This document shows positions 45,719 to 55,182 of a stretch of 64,000 bases of DNA, in pieces. Origin of the DNA: Candidatus Freyarchaeota archaeon (lineage in GTDB: Archaea > Asgardarchaeota > Jordiarchaeia > Jordiarchaeales > Jordiarchaeaceae); NCBI GenBank assembly GCA_030587365.1, contig JAUQZE010000034.1:112405-176404 (forward strand), written 5' to 3'. Position numbers and translations under genes: made by a program. Positions within the stretch are counted from its first letter, which is position 1, and the number at the start of each line of letters is the position of its first letter. The notes under the pieces were generated by a model that was not told the origin of the DNA, did not search any database, and worked only from the letters and a program-made list of their open reading frames with translations.

Positions 45719-46033
45719 TCAATCTTTCCGTAAAACAGAAGCTACAGTAGGTCGATTTTTCGCAGGTTCAATCATGACCACAAAGATACCTTTCCTAAGC
45801 TCCAAGACAAGCTCCTGAAGAAAGTTCGACTTCCCTTTTCTCGATGACCCTGCAACCCACACCAATAAATCACTACCTTCCATGTTCAAGTAGACCTTCA
45901 CCTCCAGCACCTTTCCTATAAAGTAAAACTTCTTTTTCCAAGTATAACACCACTTTCGACCGTCTGTACCTCTTTGGAATTTTAAGGATAAAGTTAGGAA
46001 TATATAAATAAATTCGAACGCGTATTTCACCAC
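45719..46033 (-). pseudogene. Truncated second copy of the HerA-type ATPase
   Basis: 104 codons align with the HerA protein around its Walker A: GKVLEVKVYLNMEGSD matches the region before the P-loop, AGSSRKGKSNFLQEL matches GGSTGSGKSKFLQGL, and VVMIEPAKN matches VIVIESAKT. It ends soon after and lacks Walker B. It lies just upstream of the full gene in the same direction, as a remnant of a related element or a duplicate. Confidence 0.75.
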
Positions 46034-46369
46034 ATTTTTAAAAATTCTTCAAGCTCCTTTATCGATTTGGGGGGATTCTTTTGGCTCAAATTTAAATTAA
46101 GACGTTTTAAACTAATTTTTTTGATTTAGAGCTTTTTAAAAATCTTCTTTAGCCTTTTTTTAGTCGTCCTCCCAAGGCATCTCGAAGGGCGTTTGCAAAA
46201 AATATGTAAAAATTGCCCAAAAAATTACATAGTTTTGTATATTTTTCCAAAATCTTCAATTATTTGCTTTCGGGCAAGCCTTACACCAAATGAGGTTATC
46301 CTAATCCGTTAAGAGCCATCTCTCCCTTACTTCTCCACGAAGTACAGTATATTGATACTAAACCGCTTA
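46034..46369. other. AT-rich spacer between HerA remnant and CRISPR array 1
   Basis: 336 bp of low-complexity AT-rich DNA without a gene. It lies at the end of the array that should be leader-distal if repeats are transcribed on the minus strand. No further repeat units are seen. Confidence 0.5.
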
Positions 46370-46860
46370 CTTTCACACTACTTAGTTCTGCTAAAACCAG
46401 AGCGACTGGCGAGCCTATCAGCATGGGCTTACGTCTTTTCATACTACTTAGTTCTGCAAAAACATATTTAAAAAAATAGGGGGAAAAGTTGCATATTTCT
46501 TCTTTTCATACTACTTAGTTTCTGCTAAAACAAACATACCAATATGAACTATAGGAAGGTTGAATACAGCTTTTCATACTACTTAGTTCTATTAAAACAG
46601 CTTTGGCTTGACTCAAGCTACTATGACGGTTTTCTCTTTTCATACTACTTAGTTCTGCTAAAACGTTCCGGGTGCAGTTGTACGAGTTCCTCACCAGCTA
46701 CTTTTCATACTACTTAGTTCTGCTAAAACAGTCTATCTGCTCCTCGTTGAGGCCTATGCTTTCACCCTTTTCATACTACTTGGTTCTGCTAAAACGGGTA
46801 GATGGGGATAAGACAAGGTTATTCGGATATGCTTTTCATACTAATTAGTTCTGCTGAAAC
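46370..46860 (-). CRISPR. CRISPR array 1: eight repeats, seven spacers
   Basis: Repeats of 28-30 nt start at 46370, 46435, 46502, 46570, 46636, 46701, 46767 and 46832; spacers are 36-38 nt. The consensus on the plus strand runs from CTTTTCATACTACTTAG to TTCTGCTAAAAC; on the minus strand the repeat ends in ATGAAAAG, like type I-B crRNA handles, so minus transcription is likely. Several repeats vary (46370, 46502, 46570, 46832), which suggests an old, poorly renewed array. The 195 bp between 46860 and the cas3 stop would be the leader. Spacers 4, 6 and 7 translate to peptides related to the nearby HerA operon. Confidence 0.95.
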
Positions 46861-47055
46861 CCTTAACTATATTGGTTGAAATAGTGAATGGGAAGATAAG
46901 AGGTTTTCTTTTTGTGGGTATGATTCGTCGTCCTTTAGTAATGTGTGTTGCTTATAAATGCAGACGATGGCTTTAGTGCATTTTATGCGTAAACTTTTCT
47001 CACTTAATTAGTGTCTTCTTTGTTTTTGAGTGAGTTCTCAAATCATAAATTTAAT

Positions 47056-49464
47056 TCAGATGGGGTTAGTTATTTTTCTCCCAAAACCGGTGTCTTCGTC
47101 GTACCACTCGCCTAGATTTTTTCTTTCAACAATAAATATGTGCTTTCCAAGCTCGGGTAGTGAAGGGGGTTGTTTTGTTCTGACAGAAATGAGGTACTGG
47201 TAGAATCTGTTTTTGATTTGAAGCCATTGTTTGCGATGTTCTTTTCTGTCTGTCAGTGTGTTCATTTTTTCGAACTCCTGTCTAAGTTGTTCTGCTTCAC
47301 TGTTTAGCTCAATAAAAACGTCAACATTATCCCCGTTTTCCTCAATCAATTTGAATTCGGAAACTCTTGAAAAATTGAGTTCGTATAGATTGTTTAGGGT
47401 TTCTTTTGCTTCTTTTTCTGACATGAAGTTTTTAACAAGTTCGTAGTACTGCTTCATGCTGTTGTAAATGTCTGCTTCATTCAAGCTATGAAACTTGGAT
47501 AAGGCGCTCACTGTTTTATTAATTAAAAAGCGGTCGTAAATGTAGTTGTGAAATTCTCTATCTGTTTTTTCATCAACTAGGTTTATTATTTTCACTGTTC
47601 CGATTGATTGGTTAGCGTTTCTGTTACATCTACCTGCAGACTGAACTAAACTGTCTAGTGGTGCGAGGTCTCGGTACACGATATCCACACTTAAGTCGAC
47701 ACCTGCCTCAACAACTTGTGTAGACACCATAATTTTCTGTTTACGCTTTTCGCCATCATTTCTCTTCTTCATTTTGATTATTCGTGGATATCTCTCCACT
47801 GGTGCCACGCTGGAAGACAAGTAAAACAGTTCAGCACTTTCTTGGGGCAAGTTGTGTTTCAGAAAATCAAATACATCCTTTGATGAATTGATTGTATTCA
47901 GGATTATCAAGAAATCCTTTTCTGGATTATTTAGAATATCTTGGAGGAGGGATTCTCTGAATTCTGGAAGTTTTTTCTCCTCTAGGTTCACTTCCATTTT
48001 TATCCTGTTTAGCTGGCTGTGGTAGTACTCGTTGTTTTCAACAAGATTTGTAACGCTCTCCGGGTTGAATATCAGGGGCATTGTGGCGGTCATTTGAATA
48101 ATCCATATGTTGTACTTTTCTGCTAGGAGCGATAGTGTATCGTGGATGACTGCCCAGTATTTGTAGGGTATAGCTTGTATTTCGTCGAGAATTATTATGG
48201 AATTGGCTATATTGTGGAACTTCTTTAGAGCCCGGTTTCTGTTCGTGATTAGGCTGTGGAATAACTGTACAAAGGTTGTTATTACGATTTCACTTGTCCA
48301 GCTTTCCACAAACAAAAGAGCCTTGTCAATATCTAATGGTAACTGCATCATCTCATCGTCAACTTTGTAGTCTATATCTGCTAAATGGTGATGCTTCATA
48401 AACAAGTCGCTTAGGGGCAATCTGTTTGAATTAAACACTTCCTCAATTACGCCACTGTTTTGGTCTATGATGCTTAAAAAAGGAAGCGAGTAAATAATTC
48501 TAGGCCTAATGTTCATTTCTCTGATAATTTTGTCTCTGAGCTTCAAGGCAAATGATAGCGCTGTGAGCGTTTTACCGGATCCTGTGAAGGCTTCAACTGT
48601 GAAAATCCTGTTTTCCTTTGGATTTACATAATTAACCAAATTTGTGACAGTGTTATAGATTTCCTCTCTGAACTCGTCTATTTTCTTAGAAGTGTTTTCT
48701 CTACCAAACTTTTCCGCCTTGAAGACATCAATAAGATCAGCAGGAAGATCGTAGCGGGGTGAACTGAATTCAAGCCCCGCCGCATCCTTTTTATCGGCGT
48801 CAATTAAATGAGAGTATAACAAGTTAATAAGAAAGAAGAAATCCAACTTTTTTTGCCGTTCTACGCTCCTCAAAACTTTGTTATATCTAAACCTCGATTC
48901 ACCCGATGTGAAACTCTTCTGCCAGTCTTTAAATTCTTCAAGTGACACCCTTATGGTTTGGATTCTCTGCGAAATAAGCAGGTTGAACAAATGTTCAACC
49001 TCATCCTTATCCATGTCATCAACTTTTTTTATGTACTCATCGGAGTGCAGTCTTAAATCGTTCAAATCGCCTTCAGCGCTTCCCAGATCACCATGATGTC
49101 TTCTCACAACGAGATAGGCAGCTAGTGCCAAAAAGAGTTTACTCTCCTCCTTAAGGTCTTGTTTACTCGAATATTTTTCAGCTAGATATAGGGAAAAAAG
49201 TGCAGAAACAGAACTGTGGCGGTTTTCCGCCCTACTCTTTAATTTCTTTTTGGTTTCTTTATCACTGAGTATGTATTCTTGGAAGTGCTTAGTAGCTTTC
49301 CCAAAGTCATGAGATATTCCTATAATGTACCCAAGCTCGCACAAAGTTTGCTTATCGAAGTCGAGTTTCAGGTTTAGTTCAGATAGACCATAATAAATTC
49401 CATTAGCAACATTTTGCAAATGCTCACAAAGCCTTTTATCCGGATGCGAAAGCAAAGACTCCAA
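47056..49464 (-). CDS. cas3: Cas3 HD nuclease-helicase
   Basis: 802 residues. The N-terminal HD domain shows SHDFGK (His52, Asp53) and RHHGD. The SF2 helicase has Walker A FTGSGKT (about 291), a DEIQ motif in ILDEIQAIPY (about 423), TATMP, and motif VI QSAGRCNRN. HD and helicase are fused, as usual in type I-B. It should degrade DNA opened by Cascade. It is the last cas gene of the operon, separated from cas5 by a small CRISPR array. Confidence 0.96.
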   Translation of the reverse strand: MESLLSHPDKRLCEHLQNVANGIYYGLSELNLKLDFDKQTLCELGYIIGISHDFGKATKHFQEYILSDKETKKKLKSRAENRHSSVSALFSLYLAEKYSSKQDLKEESKLFLALAAYLVVRRHHGDLGSAEGDLNDLRLHSDEYIKKVDDMDKDEVEHLFNLLISQRIQTIRVSLEEFKDWQKSFTSGESRFRYNKVLRSVERQKKLDFFFLINLLYSHLIDADKKDAAGLEFSSPRYDLPADLIDVFKAEKFGRENTSKKIDEFREEIYNTVTNLVNYVNPKENRIFTVEAFTGSGKTLTALSFALKLRDKIIREMNIRPRIIYSLPFLSIIDQNSGVIEEVFNSNRLPLSDLFMKHHHLADIDYKVDDEMMQLPLDIDKALLFVESWTSEIVITTFVQLFHSLITNRNRALKKFHNIANSIIILDEIQAIPYKYWAVIHDTLSLLAEKYNIWIIQMTATMPLIFNPESVTNLVENNEYYHSQLNRIKMEVNLEEKKLPEFRESLLQDILNNPEKDFLIILNTINSSKDVFDFLKHNLPQESAELFYLSSSVAPVERYPRIIKMKKRNDGEKRKQKIMVSTQVVEAGVDLSVDIVYRDLAPLDSLVQSAGRCNRNANQSIGTVKIINLVDEKTDREFHNYIYDRFLINKTVSALSKFHSLNEADIYNSMKQYYELVKNFMSEKEAKETLNNLYELNFSRVSEFKLIEENGDNVDVFIELNSEAEQLRQEFEKMNTLTDRKEHRKQWLQIKNRFYQYLISVRTKQPPSLPELGKHIFIVERKNLGEWYDEDTGFGRKITNPI

Positions 49465-49493
49465 TTGATCATCCTCTTTCTTTTCGGATTTCT

Positions 49494-49652
49494 CTCTTCA
49501 TACTAACTAGTTCTGCTAAAACGAGTTATTAAGAATGGAGGGGATGAGGAGCGGTACTGCTTTTCATACTATTTAGATGCTAAAACACTTCGCGGAAATG
49601 GCTTTCATGTACACCGAACCCTACTTTTCATACTATTTAGTTCTGCTAAAAC
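49494..49652 (-). CRISPR. CRISPR array 2: three repeats, two spacers, inside the cas operon
   Basis: Repeats at 49494-49522, 49560-49586 (27 nt, internal deletion) and 49624-49652, of the same family as array 1 but with a T instead of C in CTATTTAG in two units. The spacers are 37 nt each. It begins 3 bp after the cas5 stop and ends 30 bp before cas3, with no room for a leader. Spacer 49523-49559 translates to VIKNGGDEERY, like the AG-x-EE repeats of the giant protein at 36.6-42.1 kb. Confidence 0.92.
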
Positions 49653-49655
49653 CTT

Positions 49656-50483
49656 TTATTCGTTTGAGAAGTACAGTATGTTCTCCCCGTTTTCCAGTTT
49701 CCAGTAGTGGCTTTTCGGTTTCACTTTGAAGAGTTTACATTCTTCATCGTAGATGATTTTACCAAACTTTTCCGCTTCCCGTTCTTGGTTAATGTAGATG
49801 GGTACGTTGTCAATTGCAAGTTTATTTTTTGGTTTTTTGCTGTTTTCAGCATCTCGATTTCTGGTCCACCAGGTACCGGCTACGTCTACTGCTTCTAATG
49901 CGCTTAACGGAGCGATTGAATTTATCTCGATTCCTTCCTCCTCACTATCTGGGCTAACTTCAATTCGCTCTGAGTTAAGTGTTCCAATGTACTCAAAATT
50001 TGCAATTAGCTCTGATAGTCCAAGATACGGTGTGTATACTGATTTGTGTTCCTTCAGAAGTGTTTCCAGTTTCTCCATTATATCCGAGTTGTTATGGTAA
50101 AAGTAGATCCTGTATTTTGGATTCTTTATGAAGTCAATGCGGACAAGTATATGTGGATTCTCGCCTCTAAAGGGTTTCAGGGCGAGTGTGTTGTCGTCCT
50201 TGTTGAATGAAATTCGGTATGGGAAAAAACCTTCCTTTGTGTAAGCCAAGCTTTCTGTGAGTTGAATTCTCTTTAAGGGATTTATGAGTTTAAGGCTGAT
50301 TTTAGAATCACTCAGGGTAAATTTTTTGTAGTACTCTCTCCTATCGAAGCCCATAATTGCCGCTATAATTCCCGCTATCGTGGTTCTTGGAGGTATGCCG
50401 AAAGAAATGGGGGATGTTGTCGTGTATCCTTTTTTGAAGTGAGCAAAGTCCCCCCAAATATCAAAGACGATTACTGGTATCAT
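49656..50483 (-). CDS. cas5: Cas5 (type I-B) Cascade subunit
   Basis: 275 residues. The N-terminus VIVFDIWGDFAHFKKGYTTT then SFGIPPRTTIAGIIAAIMG is the Cas5h/Cas5b signature (ferredoxin-like RAMP start and glycine-rich loop). It lies 9 bp after cas7. It should bind the 5' handle of the crRNA. Confidence 0.92.
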   Translation of the reverse strand: MIPVIVFDIWGDFAHFKKGYTTTSPISFGIPPRTTIAGIIAAIMGFDRREYYKKFTLSDSKISLKLINPLKRIQLTESLAYTKEGFFPYRISFNKDDNTLALKPFRGENPHILVRIDFIKNPKYRIYFYHNNSDIMEKLETLLKEHKSVYTPYLGLSELIANFEYIGTLNSERIEVSPDSEEEGIEINSIAPLSALEAVDVAGTWWTRNRDAENSKKPKNKLAIDNVPIYINQEREAEKFGKIIYDEECKLFKVKPKSHYWKLENGENILYFSNE

Positions 50484-50492
50484 CCAATCCCC

Positions 50493-51548
50493 TTAAAACT
50501 TTAATTCTTCCACGGAAGCACCGATACCCGACAATACATCGCTCAACAATTTTTCCTCTTCATCATAGACGATACTGAGATCAGGGTCTACCTTGAATTC
50601 GATACGATTTATTTTCTCCTTTTTCTCTTTAAGTAGATTAACCAACCCCGTAACGTCTAATTTAAAGTCTCTAGGATGTCTTATTTGTTCGTCTACCAAG
50701 TCGGTGATTAAACCAATCTTCTTATCCAAGTCTCCGGCGTGGTAGTTGCTCTCCTTGTACTCAACTCTAACGAGAAACCTGGGCATCTGAACCATTTTGG
50801 AGCGTGATATCAAATTCTTGGTGCCATCCCATATAGACTCCATTAGTAAAGCGATATCTGCCTCCCTGAGACGTGTTGTATTTGCTGCGTTTTCGTTAAC
50901 CACACCATAAAACGCAATTAAAGAGTACGGCAGTATATCCTCTTCCCTAAATGTTCTTTGTGTTACTCCCTCCTTTGAAGCAAACGCACCAGTACCCTTT
51001 ATGTGAAGAAGCTCAACTCTGTGTAAAGATTGACCTATTTTGAATTGAACTGGACCGGTAAATGTTATTGTGCCCTTTTTTGCTTGAGCTTCTTCCGTTT
51101 GTGATTCCGCCTCGGCTTCTTCCGTTTGTGCTTTCTTCTTAGAGCCCTTTTGTGTTTTCCTCCCAACAAACTCGACGGGGATTGTTGCTCCAAAAAGTCT
51201 GACATCGATACAGGAATCAAGTATTTTCTCGGAAGCTATTTGTTTCAGCTCATTGAAAGACTTGTTCGAATTGTCAACGCCTTTTAAAAAGTCAAGCGCT
51301 CTAAGTTTTGAGGTCTGTATACATCCCTTCTCGTCAGTAATTTCTCTACAAAAGATTTCAAGTCTCTTAAAATTGTTAAGATAGTCTCTGACCGTCCTCT
51401 TCAAACGCACATCAGTTACCAAATTCTTGGATGTCTCTTCGTCTATACGAGGTTTGTTCTCATCCGAGGGATCCCCGTTAGGATTTCCGAATTGCACATC
51501 ATACAAAAACAGTATCTCAGACCTATTTCTAATTATATCCTCACTCAT
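50493..51548 (-). CDS. cas7: Cas7 (Csh2-like) Cascade backbone subunit
   Basis: 351 residues. FLYDVQFGNPNGDPSDENKPR then VTDVRLKRTVRDYL is the Csh2/Cas7b N-terminus. FTGPVQFKIGQSLH and GTGAFASKEGVTQRTFREEDILPY are conserved in the family. A low-complexity insert (Ala/Glu/Gln/Thr repeats, about 140-165) is unusual. It overlaps cas8b by 4 bp. It coats the crRNA spacer. Confidence 0.93.
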   Translation of the reverse strand: MSEDIIRNRSEILFLYDVQFGNPNGDPSDENKPRIDEETSKNLVTDVRLKRTVRDYLNNFKRLEIFCREITDEKGCIQTSKLRALDFLKGVDNSNKSFNELKQIASEKILDSCIDVRLFGATIPVEFVGRKTQKGSKKKAQTEEAEAESQTEEAQAKKGTITFTGPVQFKIGQSLHRVELLHIKGTGAFASKEGVTQRTFREEDILPYSLIAFYGVVNENAANTTRLREADIALLMESIWDGTKNLISRSKMVQMPRFLVRVEYKESNYHAGDLDKKIGLITDLVDEQIRHPRDFKLDVTGLVNLLKEKKEKINRIEFKVDPDLSIVYDEEEKLLSDVLSGIGASVEELKF

Positions 51549-53464
51549 TGTTCTTCACCTTCCTCAGGTTCTATTTCTCTATCTTTACTCTTACTTTTGA
51601 AGCGTCTCGATAGATTCATGCCCATAACAAAACAGAGACTAATCAGGTCATTATTCAGATTCCACTTATCCCCTGCTTCAACAAGATACCCAGAGATTTT
51701 ATCTTCCAAATTTCTGTAATAGTTCTTACCGTACTCTTCAAGCTTCCCTTGAACCTCTGGTAACAACTTCGCAATTTGCCTCTGAGACAGTTTCAGTCCA
51801 TTTAACTTGCACATAAAGGGCGTTGCCCTTCGATCCCTATACTGAATATCCAAAAGCTTCTGAGTAAGAACACCTAGCAGGAATACACCCATTTTTACAG
51901 GTGTACTAAAAAAATCTTGGTTTTCTGAAAAAAAGATTTCAACTCTCTCAATTAGTTTACTTTCCATACTGCCCTGAATACTTTCCTTATCAAGACTCAT
52001 AACTTCTTTTACCTCCATATCCGTGTTTAGTAAACCTAGTTTCGAAACAAATTTTAAGAACATAAAATGACCCAAAACCGTTTTTCTGAAAATTGAATAT
52101 TCCTTACTCAGGTTTGACGCTACCCGAAGATTCGCAAAAGATTCCCTAATGCGGTCAACTATACTTTTTATAAGAAAGTGAAAACTAATCCGCTTACCCA
52201 TTATTATTTTGCCAGCTGTGTCGATAAAGTAGTTGTCAAACACACCAATCTTATCCTCACTAGGGAAGATAGCTCTAAGCAGTTTAAAGTTAAATCTCAG
52301 CCCCGAATCCTTAAACAGAGAAACCTCATCCATCTCAAGTTTTAATTCGTACAATCGCCTCAGCCGAGAAGGAAGAACATCCGTTACGCTTAGCAGAATT
52401 CTGAGGGCTGTTTTCTCCTTCTTGTAGAAGAGAAAATTAAAAGTAACATAGTTGCCAAGATTACTAAGCTCGGAGATTATCTCATCCTCATCAGAAAACA
52501 AGTTCTTAAGTGAGCTCCCCTTCTTCCCTTGCTCCGAAAAGGTGGGGTCACGCCAGCGTTCAATAATCCCAACAGTCTCTTCATTAACTCCCCACAAAAA
52601 CTTTGGAATCAAGTAAAAAGGGAAACCCCCATAAAACTCCAAGTTCAGCTTATCGTCCAAATACCTCTTTCCGAACTCCAAACAATTCGCGCAATCGTAA
52701 CAAACTGGATACAGTTTCCAGCCCGCCGACCTGTCGAAATCGGGAGCAAACCCCGCCTTGTCAAGAGTGTAAAAGGGAAAAATATCAGTAACAAAACCGA
52801 AAACTTCCCTATGATTCTCACCACAGACGCTACAAGCCTTATCCCGTGCCTTCGAAACAGTCTTATACTTCTTATAGTAACGAGTTTTCGCTATCTCCTT
52901 TACTATCTCCCTGTATACTTCCACTTCACCTAAATGATGTGTACTCCCTCCGTCATCCTCAAAAATTAGTGAAATCGCCACACCGCCACTATTCAACTTT
53001 CGATAATTTCTTATCAAGTCCTCTAGAATCCTTTTACTGTTTTCCGTAATTGTTTCACCAGTTTTCTTAAGAACATCAACCTCATCAGGTGTAACCCTAT
53101 TCATAGATTTTAGTAAGGTCAGGTATGGAGCTATGGAACCTTCTTTGAACCAGTTTAGAATTTTCCCGCCAAAGGTCCTCTTAACCGCCACTTCACCCTC
53201 TCCAGCAATTTTAGCCGTAGGAGAAGCATAGGGAATGCTAGAAGAAGTCTTCCTAAACAAGTATATTACGGGATTCTCTTCCTTGTACTGCTCCACCTCA
53301 ACCCCAACATACACAACACTAACAACATCGTTACTCTTCTCTATTCTCATCTTAATCAAGAGAACGTATTCCACATAACCCATATCCAACACGAAAGCTT
53401 CCAATTCATCCTTTCCCGCCCTCTTGCTAACATACTCTCCTAGTTCCTTAACTGCGCACATCAA
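51545..53464 (-). CDS. cas8b: Cas8b (Csh1/TM1802-type) large subunit
   Basis: 639 residues. A zinc-ribbon pair, CSVCGENH (about 210) and CYDCANC (about 253), sits in the region typical of TM1802/Csh1 Cas8b, with DKAGFAPDFDRSAGWKLYPV between. The C-terminal helical part (ILLSVTDVLPSRL...) fits Csh1. It is overlapped by cas6 and cas7 at 4 bp each. It is expected to recognise the PAM. Type I-B is concluded from this gene. Confidence 0.88.
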   Translation of the reverse strand: MMCAVKELGEYVSKRAGKDELEAFVLDMGYVEYVLLIKMRIEKSNDVVSVVYVGVEVEQYKEENPVIYLFRKTSSSIPYASPTAKIAGEGEVAVKRTFGGKILNWFKEGSIAPYLTLLKSMNRVTPDEVDVLKKTGETITENSKRILEDLIRNYRKLNSGGVAISLIFEDDGGSTHHLGEVEVYREIVKEIAKTRYYKKYKTVSKARDKACSVCGENHREVFGFVTDIFPFYTLDKAGFAPDFDRSAGWKLYPVCYDCANCLEFGKRYLDDKLNLEFYGGFPFYLIPKFLWGVNEETVGIIERWRDPTFSEQGKKGSSLKNLFSDEDEIISELSNLGNYVTFNFLFYKKEKTALRILLSVTDVLPSRLRRLYELKLEMDEVSLFKDSGLRFNFKLLRAIFPSEDKIGVFDNYFIDTAGKIIMGKRISFHFLIKSIVDRIRESFANLRVASNLSKEYSIFRKTVLGHFMFLKFVSKLGLLNTDMEVKEVMSLDKESIQGSMESKLIERVEIFFSENQDFFSTPVKMGVFLLGVLTQKLLDIQYRDRRATPFMCKLNGLKLSQRQIAKLLPEVQGKLEEYGKNYYRNLEDKISGYLVEAGDKWNLNNDLISLCFVMGMNLSRRFKSKSKDREIEPEEGEEQ

Positions 53465-54195
53465 TTCTTTCCATTCCCTCTAATTTTTGGATTAATGAAT
53501 CCGAATCCCAAGGAATTCTTCTCCCCCAGACCACACTCCATTAAAAACGAGTAAAACTTCCTCTCCTCCTTCGTGTAGCCAACTTTAGCTAATTCTTCCC
53601 AAAGAGAGCCTATAATGATGAAGCGCCTGGTTTTAAGAGTGATAGGTAGCGCAACCTCCTTCCTGAAAACAATCCTATCAAAAATCGACCCCTCAAGTCT
53701 AAAGTCAACACCGTAATACGAATTAAACTTCTTAACCGCGTTGTCACGAAGACGACTCAAAAAGAAATCCAAATCCCCATCCCTTCTAAAACTAAAATAA
53801 ACACCATCATAATTCGACCTATACAAAACAATAGGACTCCCCGAAATATACTCCCTAGAAATTTCCAACCGAAACATCCTAACTTTCAACAAATTAAACT
53901 TGTAAGGACCAAACTTCACATCAATCACATTATCAAACTTTTCACGAAGCGTTTTTATAAACTCAACATCAGGCGACGAAACTATCAAGTGCTTCACATC
54001 AGACTTCTCTATCGTCCTAGACGAAGGAAAAATATCTGAAAAAGTGAAAAACTTGAAACCAGATTGATCATGCTTCGACTCGTACTCAGTTCCCCGAAGA
54101 GCGTTGTAAACAAACCCCTGCACAGTATGCTTTGTAATCATGTCATAAGCAATATCCATATCAGAAACAAGAGACAACATCAACCTCATACCCAT
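53461..54195 (-). CDS. cas6: Cas6 crRNA-processing endonuclease
   Basis: 244 residues. Two ferredoxin-like halves; VQGFVYNALRG near residue 27 carries a typical Cas6 helix, KFFTFSDIFPS follows, and the glycine-rich C-terminal loop is GLGEKNSLGFGFI. It is first in the cas operon. It should cut within repeats to leave the 8-nt handle. Confidence 0.9.
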   Translation of the reverse strand: MGMRLMLSLVSDMDIAYDMITKHTVQGFVYNALRGTEYESKHDQSGFKFFTFSDIFPSSRTIEKSDVKHLIVSSPDVEFIKTLREKFDNVIDVKFGPYKFNLLKVRMFRLEISREYISGSPIVLYRSNYDGVYFSFRRDGDLDFFLSRLRDNAVKKFNSYYGVDFRLEGSIFDRIVFRKEVALPITLKTRRFIIIGSLWEELAKVGYTKEERKFYSFLMECGLGEKNSLGFGFINPKIRGNGKN

Positions 54196-54313
54196 CTTCT
54201 CCCTTTAATCCCACCTTTTTATAACTAAAAATGTATATAAAGTCCCCAATTTATGAGAGGTTTGCCTCATTTTCCTTTCCTTCTGAACCGTACACGGTTT
54301 TGATGAATTCTGG

Positions 54314-54850
54314 TTAATCAACACGCTTATCGGATCCTCCGTGAGGGACGCCTTCCTGCTCCTCGTGGACACTCAAAGCTTCACCCAAACGTATATTCTG
54401 TCTGTCAGTAGATTTCGCAGGATTTGAAAAGGTCAGTGGCTGAGTATTAGGAGCATCACGTAAGCTGGAAAACAGCTTCTCTATCTGATTCCATGTGAGC
54501 TCCTTTCCGCTCTCCAATCGCAAAATAGTTTCATCCTTAAGAATATAATCCACATTTTTTTGCTTCTCCTTATCTATTCCACGAGCATTCTTGGGCCACC
54601 GCTCTCTACGTAATACCTTTACCCGTCTAATGGCGAGAATCCATTTTTCACCCTCATGGGTAAGGGTTGCAAATTCCAACTCGGACTTGGAAATGCTCAG
54701 AACCTTAACATGCTGACGACTAGGTTCTGTCAATGTGGTTTCAATAAGTTCCTCAGAATTTTGCCCCGCTGGCCCGGGAGCTTGGGCATCAAATTTTTCA
54801 GAAGCTACCAACCTCTTCCGCCTCCTTATTGTGTTGCGGAACAAAAACAA
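54314..54850 (-). CDS. Unknown basic/acidic protein, overlapping the winged-helix gene upstream
   Basis: 178 residues from a TTG. The middle holds a beta-rich stretch (LEFATLTHEGEKWILAIRRVKVLRRERW) and the rest is likely disordered. The 5' end overlaps the preceding gene by 53 bp in another frame, so either the true start is further in or the two were once one gene split by a frameshift. No family recognised. Confidence 0.45.
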   Translation of the reverse strand: MFLFRNTIRRRKRLVASEKFDAQAPGPAGQNSEELIETTLTEPSRQHVKVLSISKSELEFATLTHEGEKWILAIRRVKVLRRERWPKNARGIDKEKQKNVDYILKDETILRLESGKELTWNQIEKLFSSLRDAPNTQPLTFSNPAKSTDRQNIRLGEALSVHEEQEGVPHGGSDKRVD

Positions 54851-55067
54851 AAGACTTGGTTGTCTTTACGGGGCGGATTTCTAACTTCTTCAAAATCTCC
54901 GGAGGAACCTTCCCTTCAAGATCTTCGAAAAAAAGTTCACAAACAATTCGGAAAACAGTGAACCAATGCCTGTCCACCTGCTTGGCAATGGTTCCAATAT
55001 CTATCGGTTTGGGAGAAGAGAGAATAATCCGCCGAATCTGCTCCTTCAAATCTTCCATAAAAATCAT
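54798..55067 (-). CDS. Small winged-helix regulator
   Basis: 89 residues. IRRIILSSPKPIDIGTIAKQVDRHWFTVFRIVCEL is a clear helix-turn-helix. A short basic tail follows. It faces the tandem regulators at 55183 across a TATA-rich divergent promoter with palindromic GATATATACCGGATATAT. Confidence 0.6.
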   Translation of the reverse strand: MIFMEDLKEQIRRIILSSPKPIDIGTIAKQVDRHWFTVFRIVCELFFEDLEGKVPPEILKKLEIRPVKTTKSFVFVPQHNKEAEEVGSF

Positions 55068-55182
55068 CTTTGTTTATTACTAATTGATATAAGATATATA
55101 CCGGATATATAAAGTTTATTATATATCACTGATTAATATATAATAAAAAATCAAATATCATTAAAAGATAAGTGATAAACAC

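Noticed and set aside
46464..46501. Spacer 2 of array 1 as another match to the giant protein (IFKK.. against IFKRIS)
   Set aside because: The spacer is low-complexity and the match needs a gap, so it is not counted as evidence.
49587..49623. Spacer 2 of array 2 (FAEMAFMYTEPY) as a match to HerA (FRYAFAMQPPLP)
   Set aside because: Only a few identities; suggestive but too weak to include with the four better spacer matches.
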